From an uncultured Eubacteriales bacterium (lineage in GTDB: Bacteria > Bacillota > Clostridia > Christensenellales > Aristaeellaceae), in NCBI GenBank assembly GCA_902760595.1, contig CACWHI010000005.1, positions 1 to 64,000 on the forward strand: a stretch of 64,000 bases of DNA. Direction: 5' to 3'. The position numbers and the translations under genes are program-made. Positions 17,544 through 25,321 of this stretch are shown here, piece after piece. Every line of letters begins with the position of its first letter. Positions within the stretch are counted from its first letter, which is position 1. Below the pieces are notes generated by a model, which saw only the letters and a program-made list of their open reading frames with translations, was not told the origin of the DNA and made no database searches.

Positions 17544-17578
17544 AAAACGAAAGGGCCGGACGGAGAAACTCCGTCCGG
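17544..17578 (-). terminator. Rho-independent terminator of rpsF-ssb-rpsR
   Basis: Ten-base arms CCGGACGGAG (17556-17565) and CTCCGTCCGG (17569-17578) with an AAA loop; on the minus strand it is followed by CCCTTTCGTTTTT. It may also stop the convergent exporter operon, whose stop codon is 30 nt away, though the plus-strand side lacks a T-run. Confidence 0.8.
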
Positions 17579-17594
17579 TTCATGCATGTGATTC

Positions 17595-17855
17595 TTACTC
17601 GACCGTGTAGGGCAGCAGCGCGATGGCACGGGCGCGCTTGATGGCCTCAGACAGCTGGCGCTGATGCTTGGCGCAGTTGCCGGTTACACGACGGGGCAGG
17701 ATCTTGCCGCGTTCGTTGATATAACGATGCAGCCGGTTCGCGTCCTTGTAATCGATGTATTCGATCTTGCTGACGCAGAAGTCACACACCTTGCGGCGCG
17801 GACGGCGGCGAGCACCGTGCGGACGGGGTTTCCGTTCGCCGCGATCTTCAGACAT
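17595..17855 (-). CDS. rpsR: Small ribosomal subunit protein S18
   Basis: 86 residues, basic. Contains the S18 core [21 protein letters not shown]... and [17 protein letters not shown], with the two Cys of the CxxC zinc-type (C+) form. It binds 16S rRNA with S6 on the platform. AAGGAGG is 8 nt before the ATG. Last gene of rpsF-ssb-rpsR. Confidence 0.97.
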   Translation of the reverse strand: MSEDRGERKPRPHGARRRPRRKVCDFCVSKIEYIDYKDANRLHRYINERGKILPRRVTGNCAKHQRQLSEAIKRARAIALLPYTVE

Positions 17856-17882
17856 ATGTACATCCTCCTTAAGCGAAATTCA

Positions 17883-18329
17883 TCAGAATGGAAGCTCTTC
17901 GTCGTCCACCTGGACGTAGCCGCTTCCCTGAGGCGGGGCACCGACGGCGCCGTATCCGTCAGACGGGGCTGCGGCGGGTTCGCTGCCGGGCGCCATGCTT
18001 TCACCCTTCGGGCTCAGGAACTCGACATCGTCCGCGTTCACTTCCAGCGAAGCGCGGGTGACGCCGTCGGAGCCCTGGTAGGTGTTCACAGACACGCTGC
18101 CGGTCACAGCGACCTTGCGGCCCTTGGCCAGATACTTGTGGCAGTTTTCCCCCAGCTGTCGCCAGGCGGACACGCGGAAGAAATCCGCTTCCGGCTGGTT
18201 GCCGGCGGCGCTGTTCGCGCTGCGGCGGCGGTTGACCGCCACCGAGAAGCTGCACACGGAAACACCGCTGGATGTCGTCCTGAGCTCAGGATCACGGGTC
18301 AGGTTGCCGACGATAAACAGCTTGTTCAT
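17883..18329 (-). CDS. ssb: Single-stranded DNA-binding protein
   Basis: 148 residues. An N-terminal OB fold (MNKLFIVGNLTRDPELRTT, then CSFSVAVNRRR, FFRVSAWRQLGENCHKYLAKG) is followed by a Gly/Pro/Ala-rich tail ending in acidic DDEELPF, the tip that recruits repair proteins. It lies between rpsF and rpsR as in most Firmicutes. Confidence 0.97.
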   Translation of the reverse strand: MNKLFIVGNLTRDPELRTTSSGVSVCSFSVAVNRRRSANSAAGNQPEADFFRVSAWRQLGENCHKYLAKGRKVAVTGSVSVNTYQGSDGVTRASLEVNADDVEFLSPKGESMAPGSEPAAAPSDGYGAVGAPPQGSGYVQVDDEELPF

Positions 18330-18340
18330 AAGCGACTCCC

Positions 18341-18718
18341 TTACTCCTCAGCCTTGGGCGCTGCTTCTTCAGCGGCAGGCGCTTCGGGAGCCTGCACCGG
18401 GCGAGGCGCGCGGGGCTTCACGTTGGAACGCTTTTCCAGGACGCGGATGATCTGATAGCGGATCACCTGGTCGATGATGCCCAGGTTACGCTCGATCTCG
18501 CGCGGCATCTCACTGTTACCATTGAAGTTGACCAGGACATACCAGCCCTCGGTCTTGTAATCAATGGTATAGGCGAGACGGCGCTTGCCCCAGTCTTCCA
18601 CCTTGACCACTTCACCGCCGTCACGGGCGATCAGGTCGTTGACACGCTCACGGAGCGCTTTGCGGCCTTCCTCGTCGACGTCGGGCGCGATGATGTACAC
18701 CAGTTCATACTTGTTCAT
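18341..18718 (-). CDS. rpsF: Small ribosomal subunit protein S6
   Basis: 125 residues. MNKYELVYIIAPDVDEEGR and the GKRRLAYTIDYKTEGWYVLVNF segment are typical of S6; it has an Ala/Glu/Pro-rich C-terminal extension of about 25 residues. It pairs with S18 on 16S rRNA. GGAGGTG 7 nt upstream of the ATG. Confidence 0.97.
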   Translation of the reverse strand: MNKYELVYIIAPDVDEEGRKALRERVNDLIARDGGEVVKVEDWGKRRLAYTIDYKTEGWYVLVNFNGNSEMPREIERNLGIIDQVIRYQIIRVLEKRSNVKPRAPRPVQAPEAPAAEEAAPKAEE

Positions 18719-18745
18719 GCACTTTCACCTCCTCATGGACTTATG

Positions 18746-18766
18746 GCGCCGCATATCCTGCGGCGC
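18746..18766 (-). promoter_or_regulatory. Leader hairpin upstream of rpsF
   Basis: An 8-bp perfect stem, GCGCCGCA / TGCGGCGC around a 5-nt loop, lies in the transcribed leader between the promoter and the rpsF start. S6-S18 complexes are known to repress their own mRNA through a leader structure containing a CCG element; a CCG is present here, but the exact consensus could not be confirmed. Confidence 0.4.
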
Positions 18767-18785
18767 AAGGATGTGCCGATTAGAG

Positions 18786-18814
18786 ATAATATCACAGTTC
18801 CGCGGAAAAAGCAA
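18786..18814 (-). promoter_or_regulatory. Promoter of rpsF-ssb-rpsR
   Basis: Minus strand TTGCTT (18809-18814), 17-bp spacer, TATTAT (18786-18791). Confidence 0.6.
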
Positions 18815-18822
18815 GTGTTTTT

Positions 18823-19818
18823 TTATCGTTCTTCCCGGAAATACGGCAGGCCCAGGCTGGCGGGCGGCTGGTTCTCGCGCTTCCTGCGCATGCTGGTGAT
18901 CACCAGCACGACAATCGTCACCACATAGGGGATCATCTTGTACAGTTCCTTGACCGCCAGGTTCATGCCGGTGGGAATATACATGTGCAGGATATACAGG
19001 CCGCCGAAGAGGATGGAGGATAGGATGCCGATATTGGGCCGCCAGATGGTGAAGATGACCAGCGCGATGGCGAGCCACCCGCGGTCGCCGAAGGCATTGT
19101 TGGACCAGATGCCGCTGGCGTAATCCATGACATAGTACAGCCCGCCGAGCCCCGCCACCATGCTGCCCGCGCAGGTAGCGACATACTTGTGCCGGGTCAC
19201 GGAGATGCCTGCCGCGTCCGCGGTCGTCGGGCTTTCGCCCACCGCGCGCAGGTGGAGCCCCGCGCGGGTATGGTTCAGCACATAGGCCGCGATCAGCGAC
19301 ACGATGACCGCCGTGTAAGCCAGGAAACCGTAGGAGCAGAAAACCTTGCCGAACCAGCCCCAGTGATCCGCCGCCGGGATATAGGCGCGGAAGGCGGAGC
19401 TGGTGGCAGACAGCGCGAGGTAGGGCATGGCGTTGCCGGACAGCTTGATCAGGGAGCCGCCGAAGAAATTGCCGAAGCCCACGCCGAAGGTGGTCAGCGC
19501 CAGGCCTGTCACGTTCTGGTTGGCGCGCAGGGTCACAGTCAGGAAGCAGTACAGAAGCCCCATCAGCAGCGAGCCCAGGAGCGCGCACAGCAGGCTGATC
19601 AGGACCGCCAGGAAGCCGCTGAAGGCTTCCGGCCCCGGCAGGGAGGCCTCGTAGAAGAAGGCCCCGATGACCCCGGAAATCGCGCCCACATACATGATGC
19701 CCGGGATGCCCAGGTTCAGGTTGCCGGACTTTTCGGTCAGGGTTTCCCCCGTGCTTCCGTACATCAGCGGGATGCCCTGCATCACCGCGCGCGGCAGAAA
19801 GGATAAAAAATCAAACAT
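18823..19818 (-). CDS. Nucleoside ABC transporter permease (NupQ-like)
   Basis: 331 residues from ATG 19818, preceded by GGGGGA and overlapping the previous stop by 8 nt; an ATG 15 nt upstream lacks a binding site. Eight or more hydrophobic segments. The motif LTEKSGNLNLGIPGIMYVGA near the N-terminus and AVGESPTTADAAGIS in the cytosolic coupling loop match the BPD_transp_2 permeases of BMP-type nucleoside importers. Confidence 0.9.
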   Translation of the reverse strand: MFDFLSFLPRAVMQGIPLMYGSTGETLTEKSGNLNLGIPGIMYVGAISGVIGAFFYEASLPGPEAFSGFLAVLISLLCALLGSLLMGLLYCFLTVTLRANQNVTGLALTTFGVGFGNFFGGSLIKLSGNAMPYLALSATSSAFRAYIPAADHWGWFGKVFCSYGFLAYTAVIVSLIAAYVLNHTRAGLHLRAVGESPTTADAAGISVTRHKYVATCAGSMVAGLGGLYYVMDYASGIWSNNAFGDRGWLAIALVIFTIWRPNIGILSSILFGGLYILHMYIPTGMNLAVKELYKMIPYVVTIVVLVITSMRRKRENQPPASLGLPYFREER

Positions 19819-20926
19819 GCGCTTTTCCCCCATTCTTGCCGGGATGGCGGAAGGCGATCCTGTAATTGATGAAGAATTCGCAGCCGATGATAAAGAAGAG
19901 GATGATGCCCGTCAGGATGTCCGAGAAGGACTGGTTCAGGCCGAAGCTGGTCGAGATCTGGCCCGCTCCGCGCTCCAGGAACACCAGCAGGAAGGAGGTG
20001 CCGATCATCCAGATGGGGTTGAACTTGGCCAGCCAGGCGACCATGACCGCCGTGAAGCCCCTGCCGCCAGTGATCGTCGTGGTCAGGGTGTGGTCCGTGC
20101 CGCCTACCAGCAAAAGGCCGGTCAGGCCGCAGAGCGCGCCGGAAAAAAGCATCGTCCGGATGATGACCTTGTCCACCTGGATGCCCACATACCGGGCGGT
20201 GCGCTCGCTCTCGCCCACGACGCTGATCTCGTACCCGTGCTTGGCGTAGCGGAGGTAGATGTACATGATCACTGTCAGGACAGCGACGATGATGATGTTG
20301 AGCAGGTATTTCTGACCGCCGATGGTGGGCAGCCAGCCGATCTCGGTGCTCTGGTTGATGATGCCGATCTTGCCGGCGCCCTTGGGCACCTCCCAGACGA
20401 TGATGAAAAAGGAAACGAGCTGGATGGCCACGTAGTTCATCATCAGCGTGAACAGGGTCTCGTTGGTATCCCATTTCGCCTTGAACAGCGCCGGGATAAC
20501 GCCCCAGACGGCGCCTGCCGCGATGCTGGTGATCACCATGCACACGATGACCAGCCAGTTGGGAAAGATGTCCCTCAGGCAGATCATGCAGGCCGCGGTC
20601 GCCAGGCCTCCGACCAGCATCTGGCCCTCCGCGCCCAGGTTCCAGAAGCGCATCCGGAAGGCGGGGATGACCGCGAGGGATACACTCAGCAGCATGGCGA
20701 TGTTCTGGAACAGGATCCAGGTGCGCCGCTGCGTGCTGAAGGAAGCTTCAAAAATGGAAGCGAACACCGCTAAGGGGTCCTGGTGCGTGACGAGGGTCGT
20801 AATGAGCGCGCAGACCAGCAGCGCCAGCGCGATCGCCCCGCCCCGGATCGCCCACGCGCGGTACCAGGGCAGCATACCGCGCCTGGTGATATGGATCAGC
20901 GGTTCCCGCTTGGTTTCATTCCGCAT
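19811..20926 (-). CDS. Nucleoside ABC transporter permease (NupP-like)
   Basis: 371 residues, about nine hydrophobic segments. FWNLGAEGQMLVGGLATAA and the coupling-loop motif YEISVVGESERTARYVGIQ are typical of the YufP/NupP permease. It pairs with the shorter permease encoded downstream. GGAGG 8 nt before the ATG; start overlaps the ATPase 3' end by 11 nt. Confidence 0.9.
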   Translation of the reverse strand: MRNETKREPLIHITRRGMLPWYRAWAIRGGAIALALLVCALITTLVTHQDPLAVFASIFEASFSTQRRTWILFQNIAMLLSVSLAVIPAFRMRFWNLGAEGQMLVGGLATAACMICLRDIFPNWLVIVCMVITSIAAGAVWGVIPALFKAKWDTNETLFTLMMNYVAIQLVSFFIIVWEVPKGAGKIGIINQSTEIGWLPTIGGQKYLLNIIIVAVLTVIMYIYLRYAKHGYEISVVGESERTARYVGIQVDKVIIRTMLFSGALCGLTGLLLVGGTDHTLTTTITGGRGFTAVMVAWLAKFNPIWMIGTSFLLVFLERGAGQISTSFGLNQSFSDILTGIILFFIIGCEFFINYRIAFRHPGKNGGKAHV

Positions 20927-22610
20927 CCTTCTGTCCTCCGATATGGGTCATCATCATGCCGATCTCACGTTTATCCGCGCCGCGGCCCGGCACGATGCCG
21001 CTCACCCTGCCGCCGCAGAGCACCAGGATACGGTCCGCCAGCTCCAGCAGCACGTCCAGGTCCTCGCCAACATAGATGACGGCCACCCCCTGCTCCTTCT
21101 GCTTGTTGAGCAGGCGGTAGATGGTATACGACGAATTGATATCCAGTCCCCGGACCGGATAGGCCGCCATCAGCACCTTCGGGGCGTAGGCGATCTCGCG
21201 TCCCACCAGCACCTTCTGCACATTGCCGCCGGAAAGGCGACGTACGGGCGTCGAGGTGCCGGGAGTCACGACCTCCAGCTCCTCGATGATCTGCTCAGCC
21301 AGCGCGCGCGGGTGCCTGCGGTCCAGAAAGCCTTCGGGCCCCTTGCGGTAGCTGCGCAGCATCATATTGTCCGTCATGTCCATATTGCCGACCAGGCCCA
21401 TGCCCAGACGGTCCTCCGGCACGAAGGAGAGATGCACACCCAGCGAGCGGATCTCGAGGGGAGTCTTCCCCTTCAGGTCCATGATCTCGTCCTCACGGAA
21501 CAGCACGTCGCCGGATTCGACCCACTTGCGGATCGCGCCCAGGCTCATGCCGTCAAAGCTGACGGGCTTCCCCTGCCGGTCATGGAACGCGCCCTGCTTC
21601 GCCAGCTCGCGCACCCGACGCATGCTCTTGTGGAAGAAGGTGACCGGCTTATCCTTCTTGGGATTGTGGAAGATGATGTCTCCGCGCTCGATGGGCTGCA
21701 GGCCGGAGATCGCCTCCAGCAGCTCCTTCTGCCCGGAGCCCGCGATGCCGGCGATGCCGAGGATCTCGCCCCCGTTGACCGTGAAGGAGACGTCGTCCAG
21801 CCTGAGCACGCCCTCCGCGCTGCGGACGGTCAGGTCTTTGACCTCCAGGCGCGGCGTCGGGTCCTTCGGCTCCGGGCGCTCGATGTTCAGCGACACGCTG
21901 CGGCCGACCATCATATTGGTCATTTCCTGCGCGTCGGTGTCCTTCGTCAGCATGTCGCCGATATAGCTGCCCTGCCGCAGGACAGCCACGCGGTCTGAAA
22001 GCGCCTCCACCTCGTGCATCTTGTGCGTGATGATGACGATGGCCTTCCCGTCCTCCCGCATGTTCCTGAGCACGGCAAACAGGCGGTCCGTTTCCTGCGG
22101 GGTCAGCACGGCGGTGGGCTCATCCAGGATCAGGATGTCCGCGCCGCGGTACAGGACCTTGACGATCTCGACCATCTGCTTCTGGGAAACGGACATATCG
22201 TAGATCTTCTGAGACGGATCGACGTCGAAGCCATAGGTGCCGCAGATGCCGGCGATCTTCTCCGACGCGGCCTTCAGGTCCAGCTTGCCCTCGAGGCCCA
22301 GCACGATGTTTTCCGCCGCGGTCAGCACGTCCACCAGCTTGAAATGCTGATGGATCATGCCGATGCCCAGGTCGAAGGCGTCGCGCGGGGAGGCGATCAC
22401 CACCGGCTCGCCGTTGACGAGGATCTCCCCGCTGTCGGGAAAGTAGATGCCTGAGAGCATGTTCATCAGCGTCGTCTTGCCGCTGCCGTTTTCACCCAGC
22501 AGGGCCAGGATCTCGCCCCGGCGGATCTTCAGCGACACGTCGTTGTTCGCGACGACCGGACCGAAGCGCTTGGTGATGTGACGCATTTCCACTGCGATCG
22601 CGTTGCTCAA
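20916..22610 (-). CDS. Nucleoside ABC transporter ATPase, duplicated (NupO-like)
   Basis: 564 residues from a TTG start at 22610, placed because GGAGG lies 7 nt upstream; an ATG 21 nt further up precedes that site. Two ATPase halves in one chain: the first has Walker A LGENGSGKTTLM and DEPTAVLTP; the second has a degenerate Walker A (GIAGSGQKEL) and signature LSGGNVQK with Walker B changed to MAAYPVRGLD, as is normal in this family. It energises uptake by the two permeases. Confidence 0.93.
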   Translation of the reverse strand: MSNAIAVEMRHITKRFGPVVANNDVSLKIRRGEILALLGENGSGKTTLMNMLSGIYFPDSGEILVNGEPVVIASPRDAFDLGIGMIHQHFKLVDVLTAAENIVLGLEGKLDLKAASEKIAGICGTYGFDVDPSQKIYDMSVSQKQMVEIVKVLYRGADILILDEPTAVLTPQETDRLFAVLRNMREDGKAIVIITHKMHEVEALSDRVAVLRQGSYIGDMLTKDTDAQEMTNMMVGRSVSLNIERPEPKDPTPRLEVKDLTVRSAEGVLRLDDVSFTVNGGEILGIAGIAGSGQKELLEAISGLQPIERGDIIFHNPKKDKPVTFFHKSMRRVRELAKQGAFHDRQGKPVSFDGMSLGAIRKWVESGDVLFREDEIMDLKGKTPLEIRSLGVHLSFVPEDRLGMGLVGNMDMTDNMMLRSYRKGPEGFLDRRHPRALAEQIIEELEVVTPGTSTPVRRLSGGNVQKVLVGREIAYAPKVLMAAYPVRGLDINSSYTIYRLLNKQKEQGVAVIYVGEDLDVLLELADRILVLCGGRVSGIVPGRGADKREIGMMMTHIGGQKDAE

Positions 22611-22641
22611 GGAAAAACCTCCATCCATCAAAAGAAGAAGA

Positions 22642-22674
22642 GGAGAGCCTCAGCCGCAGCGGCTGGGGCCCTCC
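22642..22674 (-). terminator. Intercistronic hairpin, partial terminator
   Basis: An imperfect stem-loop (GGAGGGCCCCAGCCG pairing with CGGCTGAGGCTCTCC around CTG) lies between the BMP gene and the ATPase gene and is followed by TCTTCTTCTTTT. It would let the binding protein be made in excess over the membrane components. Function inferred from position. Confidence 0.55.
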
Positions 22675-22690
22675 GCAGAACGATATCAGA

Positions 22691-23875
22691 TTAGAATTTG
22701 GTATCCAGCAGGGTGATGCCGTCGATCTGGAGATCGAAGTACGGCGCGGAGCGGTATTCGGACTCGTGGAAGTAGCCGTCGGAGATCGCTTCGGTATCCT
22801 TCTCATAAGCCGGATCGGTGTTCACGTCGGCCATGTAGCTGGTCAGGGTCTCGCCGTTCACCGTGAAGGTGGCGGTATCGAACACCTTGACTTCGCCGGA
22901 TTCCAGCTTGGCCTTCGCGGCTTCGATCGCCTCGGCGGTGCCGGGAGCGGCGGCCTTTTCATTGACGTCGGTCAGCAGCACGGATTCGGTGGCGATGGTG
23001 CCGGTCCAGTCCGCGGGAATCTCTTCGCCGTTGGCCACGGCGTTGATGATGAACTCAAAGTAGGGTTCCCAGTTGATGCGGGAGGCCACGATGTAGGTGG
23101 TGGGGCAGGCGGACTCGGCGGAGCCGTTGTAGAACACGAAGGGGATACCGGCCTTTTCGCACTCAGAGGGAGCGCCCATGGAGTCGGCGTGCTCGGAGAT
23201 GACCACGCAGTTGTTGCCGATCAGCTTGACAGCGCCTTCCTGCTCGAGGGCGGGGTCATACCAGGAACCGGTGAAGGTGACTTCCATGGTGGCGGTGGGG
23301 CACACGGAACGGGCGCCCAGGAAGAAGGAGGTGTAGCCGGAGATGACTTCCGCGTAGGTGTAAGCGCCGATGTAGCCCAGCTTGGCCTGCTCAGCGGTGA
23401 TCTTGCCGTCCGCGATCAGCTGGTTCAGCTTCATGCCGGCCGAGATGCCGCCCAGGTAACGGCCCTGGTAGATGGAGGCGAACGCGTTGTGGTAGTTGCT
23501 CAGGCCCTCGGTGTGGGCCTTGGTGCCGGTGGCGTGGCAGAACTGCACGTTCGGGTATTCCTTCGCGGCCTGGATCAGGTAATCCTCATGGCCGAAGCTG
23601 TCGGCGAACACGATGTTGCAGCCGCTGTCAGCCAGGTCCGCCGCTGCCTCGTAGCAGGCTTCGGACTCGTCGATGTTGGTCTTCAGGATCGGCTCGATGC
23701 CAAACTTCGCGCAGGCTTCCTTCGCGCCGTTGATGAAGTTGAGGTCATAGGTGGAATTCTCGTCGTGCAGGAAAATGAAGCCGATCTTCACTTTCGCGGC
23801 GGGTTCAGCGGCCAGCGCAGCTACCGTGCCCAGGCACAGGGTCAGGCAGATGATCAGAGCGATGAGCTTTTTCAT
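22691..23875 (-). CDS. BMP-family nucleoside-binding protein
   Basis: 394 residues. Signal peptide MKKLIALIICLTLCLGTVAA; BMP (Med/TmpC) fold with KIGFIFLHDENSTYDLNF, the DSGCNIVFADSFGHEDY strand-turn and the AKLGYIGAYTYAEVISGYTSFFLGA motif. It delivers nucleosides to the transporter encoded downstream. No [L][ASTVI][GAS]C lipobox is visible, whereas Gram-positive homologues are usually lipoproteins. It lies 49 nt after xpt. Confidence 0.92.
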   Translation of the reverse strand: MKKLIALIICLTLCLGTVAALAAEPAAKVKIGFIFLHDENSTYDLNFINGAKEACAKFGIEPILKTNIDESEACYEAAADLADSGCNIVFADSFGHEDYLIQAAKEYPNVQFCHATGTKAHTEGLSNYHNAFASIYQGRYLGGISAGMKLNQLIADGKITAEQAKLGYIGAYTYAEVISGYTSFFLGARSVCPTATMEVTFTGSWYDPALEQEGAVKLIGNNCVVISEHADSMGAPSECEKAGIPFVFYNGSAESACPTTYIVASRINWEPYFEFIINAVANGEEIPADWTGTIATESVLLTDVNEKAAAPGTAEAIEAAKAKLESGEVKVFDTATFTVNGETLTSYMADVNTDPAYEKDTEAISDGYFHESEYRSAPYFDLQIDGITLLDTKF

Positions 23876-23924
23876 GAACTTTCCTCCATTTAATAATGTA
23901 GATTAAAGCAGAGAATCTATTGGA

Positions 23925-24506
23925 TCAATCGTCCTCGAGCACGATGTTTCCATCGCGGATCTCTCTGACGACTGCCAATGACAAAAGATCGATACCGGCC
24001 TTGCGAAGCTCCTCTCCCCCGTTCTGGAAGCCCTTCTCAATACCGATGCCGACGCCCACGACCTTGGCGCCCAGCTGCTCCACGATCCGGGTCAGGCCCC
24101 GGACCGCGTTCCCGTTCGCCAGGAAATCGTCCACGATCAGCACACGGCTGCCAATGGGGATGTAGCGCTTATCCACCCGGATCATGTGGTCCGTGTTGTG
24201 GGTATAGGAATGCACCGGCGCGGTCGCCATCTGTTCGGAGGACTGGTTGGACGCCTCCGCCTTCTTGGCGAAGACCAGCGGAAGATCTCCCAGGGCGTGG
24301 GCGGCGGCCACCGCCAGCGGGATGCCGCTGGATTCCACCGTCAGCACCATGGTCGGCCGTTCCGGCAGGAAATGCTTCGCCAGCTCCTCTCCCATCCGGA
24401 AAAGCAGCCCCGTGTCGATGCGGTGGTTCAGGAACATATCCACCTTGACGATATCCTGTCCGATTCCCCGGCCATACATCTGGATCGCTTCCCTGAGTTC
24501 CTTCAC
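23925..24506 (-). CDS. xpt: Xanthine phosphoribosyltransferase
   Basis: 193 residues from a GTG start that follows GGAGG by 7 nt, giving the usual N-terminus VKELREAIQMYG; a start 39 nt upstream would precede the binding site. PRPP-binding loop VLIVDDFLANGNAVRGL and the VESSGIPLA segment are conserved. It converts xanthine and PRPP to XMP. First gene of the purine uptake operon. The ~40-nt leader is too short for a purine riboswitch. Confidence 0.93.
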   Translation of the reverse strand: MKELREAIQMYGRGIGQDIVKVDMFLNHRIDTGLLFRMGEELAKHFLPERPTMVLTVESSGIPLAVAAAHALGDLPLVFAKKAEASNQSSEQMATAPVHSYTHNTDHMIRVDKRYIPIGSRVLIVDDFLANGNAVRGLTRIVEQLGAKVVGVGIGIEKGFQNGGEELRKAGIDLLSLAVVREIRDGNIVLEDD

Positions 24507-24550
24507 TGTCTGACCTCCAAAAACCGAACATTGTTTCGGAAACACCGTGT

Positions 24551-24579
24551 ATTATACGTGAAAAGCACAATAAAAGCAA
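24551..24579 (-). promoter_or_regulatory. Promoter of the xpt-nucleoside transporter operon
   Basis: Minus strand TTGCTT (24574-24579), 17-bp spacer, TATAAT (24551-24556), about 45 nt upstream of the xpt GTG. Confidence 0.7.
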
Positions 24580-24667
24580 GTAGTAATTTACAAAACATTC
24601 CCTTTTTATCCGCATTTTCCACATGCGACAGGGCAAAAAAAGTTTGATAAAAATTTTTGAATAAATA

Positions 24668-24695
24668 TTGACTTTCTTTGACCTATGAGTATAAT
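24668..24695 (+). promoter_or_regulatory. Promoter of the hsp20 gene
   Basis: TTGACT (24668-24673), 16-bp spacer, TATAAT (24690-24695). No CIRCE (TTAGCACTC-N9-GAGTGCTAA) or CtsR-type repeat is seen. The ~90-nt leader holds a small GGTTC/GAACC hairpin. Confidence 0.65.
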
Positions 24696-24790
24696 GTAGT
24701 CATGGTTCAGGAATGAACCGAGGCGGACGCAAAGCGGACCGCCGGTGAACAATCAAACGACAGCCTGTGGGCTTGAATGGAGGCTTTGTT

Positions 24791-25249
24791 ATGAGTACTT
24801 ATCTTCCTACGCTTTTCGGTGAGAATATGATGGACATGTTCGACGCGTTCGACCGCAGCTGGGGACGCCAGTTCCACGACATGGACCGCGCCCTGTACGG
24901 ACGGCACAGCGAGCGGCTGATGAAGACGGACATCCAGGAGAATGGCGGCGGATATGTGATCAGTGTGGATCTGCCCGGGTTCAAGAAGGATGAGCTGAAG
25001 GTGGAGCTGAACAACGGCTACCTGACCATCTCCGCTGAGAAGTCCCTGAACACGGACGAAGAGGACAGCGGCAAGCTGATCCGGCAGGAGCGCTACTCCG
25101 GCTCGATGCAGCGCAGCTTCTACGTGGGCGGCAGCCTGACCGAGGAGGATATCCACTGCGCGTACGAGAACGGCGTGCTGAAGGTGACGCTTCCCAAGAA
25201 GGATGCCCGTAAGGTGCCTGAAAAGAAGACCATCATGATCGAGGGATAA
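24791..25249 (+). CDS. Hsp20/alpha-crystallin small heat-shock protein
   Basis: 152 residues from the ATG 7 nt after GGAGG. Alpha-crystallin domain about residues 45-140: TDIQENGGGYVISVDLPGFK, then LTISAEK, GSMQRSFYVGG, and the GVLKVTLPK motif near the end, where the family has GVL-x-x-x-x-P. It holds unfolding proteins as an ATP-independent chaperone. Single-gene unit with its own promoter and terminator. Confidence 0.95.
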   Translation: MSTYLPTLFGENMMDMFDAFDRSWGRQFHDMDRALYGRHSERLMKTDIQENGGGYVISVDLPGFKKDELKVELNNGYLTISAEKSLNTDEEDSGKLIRQERYSGSMQRSFYVGGSLTEEDIHCAYENGVLKVTLPKKDARKVPEKKTIMIEG

Positions 25250-25263
25250 TCTTCCTCACCTCT

Positions 25264-25290
25264 CCCCTGCGTGACGCAGGGGACTTTTTT
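25264..25290 (+). terminator. Rho-independent terminator of hsp20
   Basis: Arms CCCCTGCG (25264-25271) and CGCAGGGG (25275-25282) with TGA loop, followed by ACTTTTTTTG. Confidence 0.9.
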
Positions 25291-25321
25291 TGTTGCCGCG
25301 CAGGGTCGGCGAGCTTCTGTT

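Noticed and set aside
24506..24560. Purine riboswitch upstream of xpt
   Set aside because: A good promoter leaves only about 40 nt of leader, too short for the ~65-nt aptamer plus expression platform. The conserved aptamer core is not seen.
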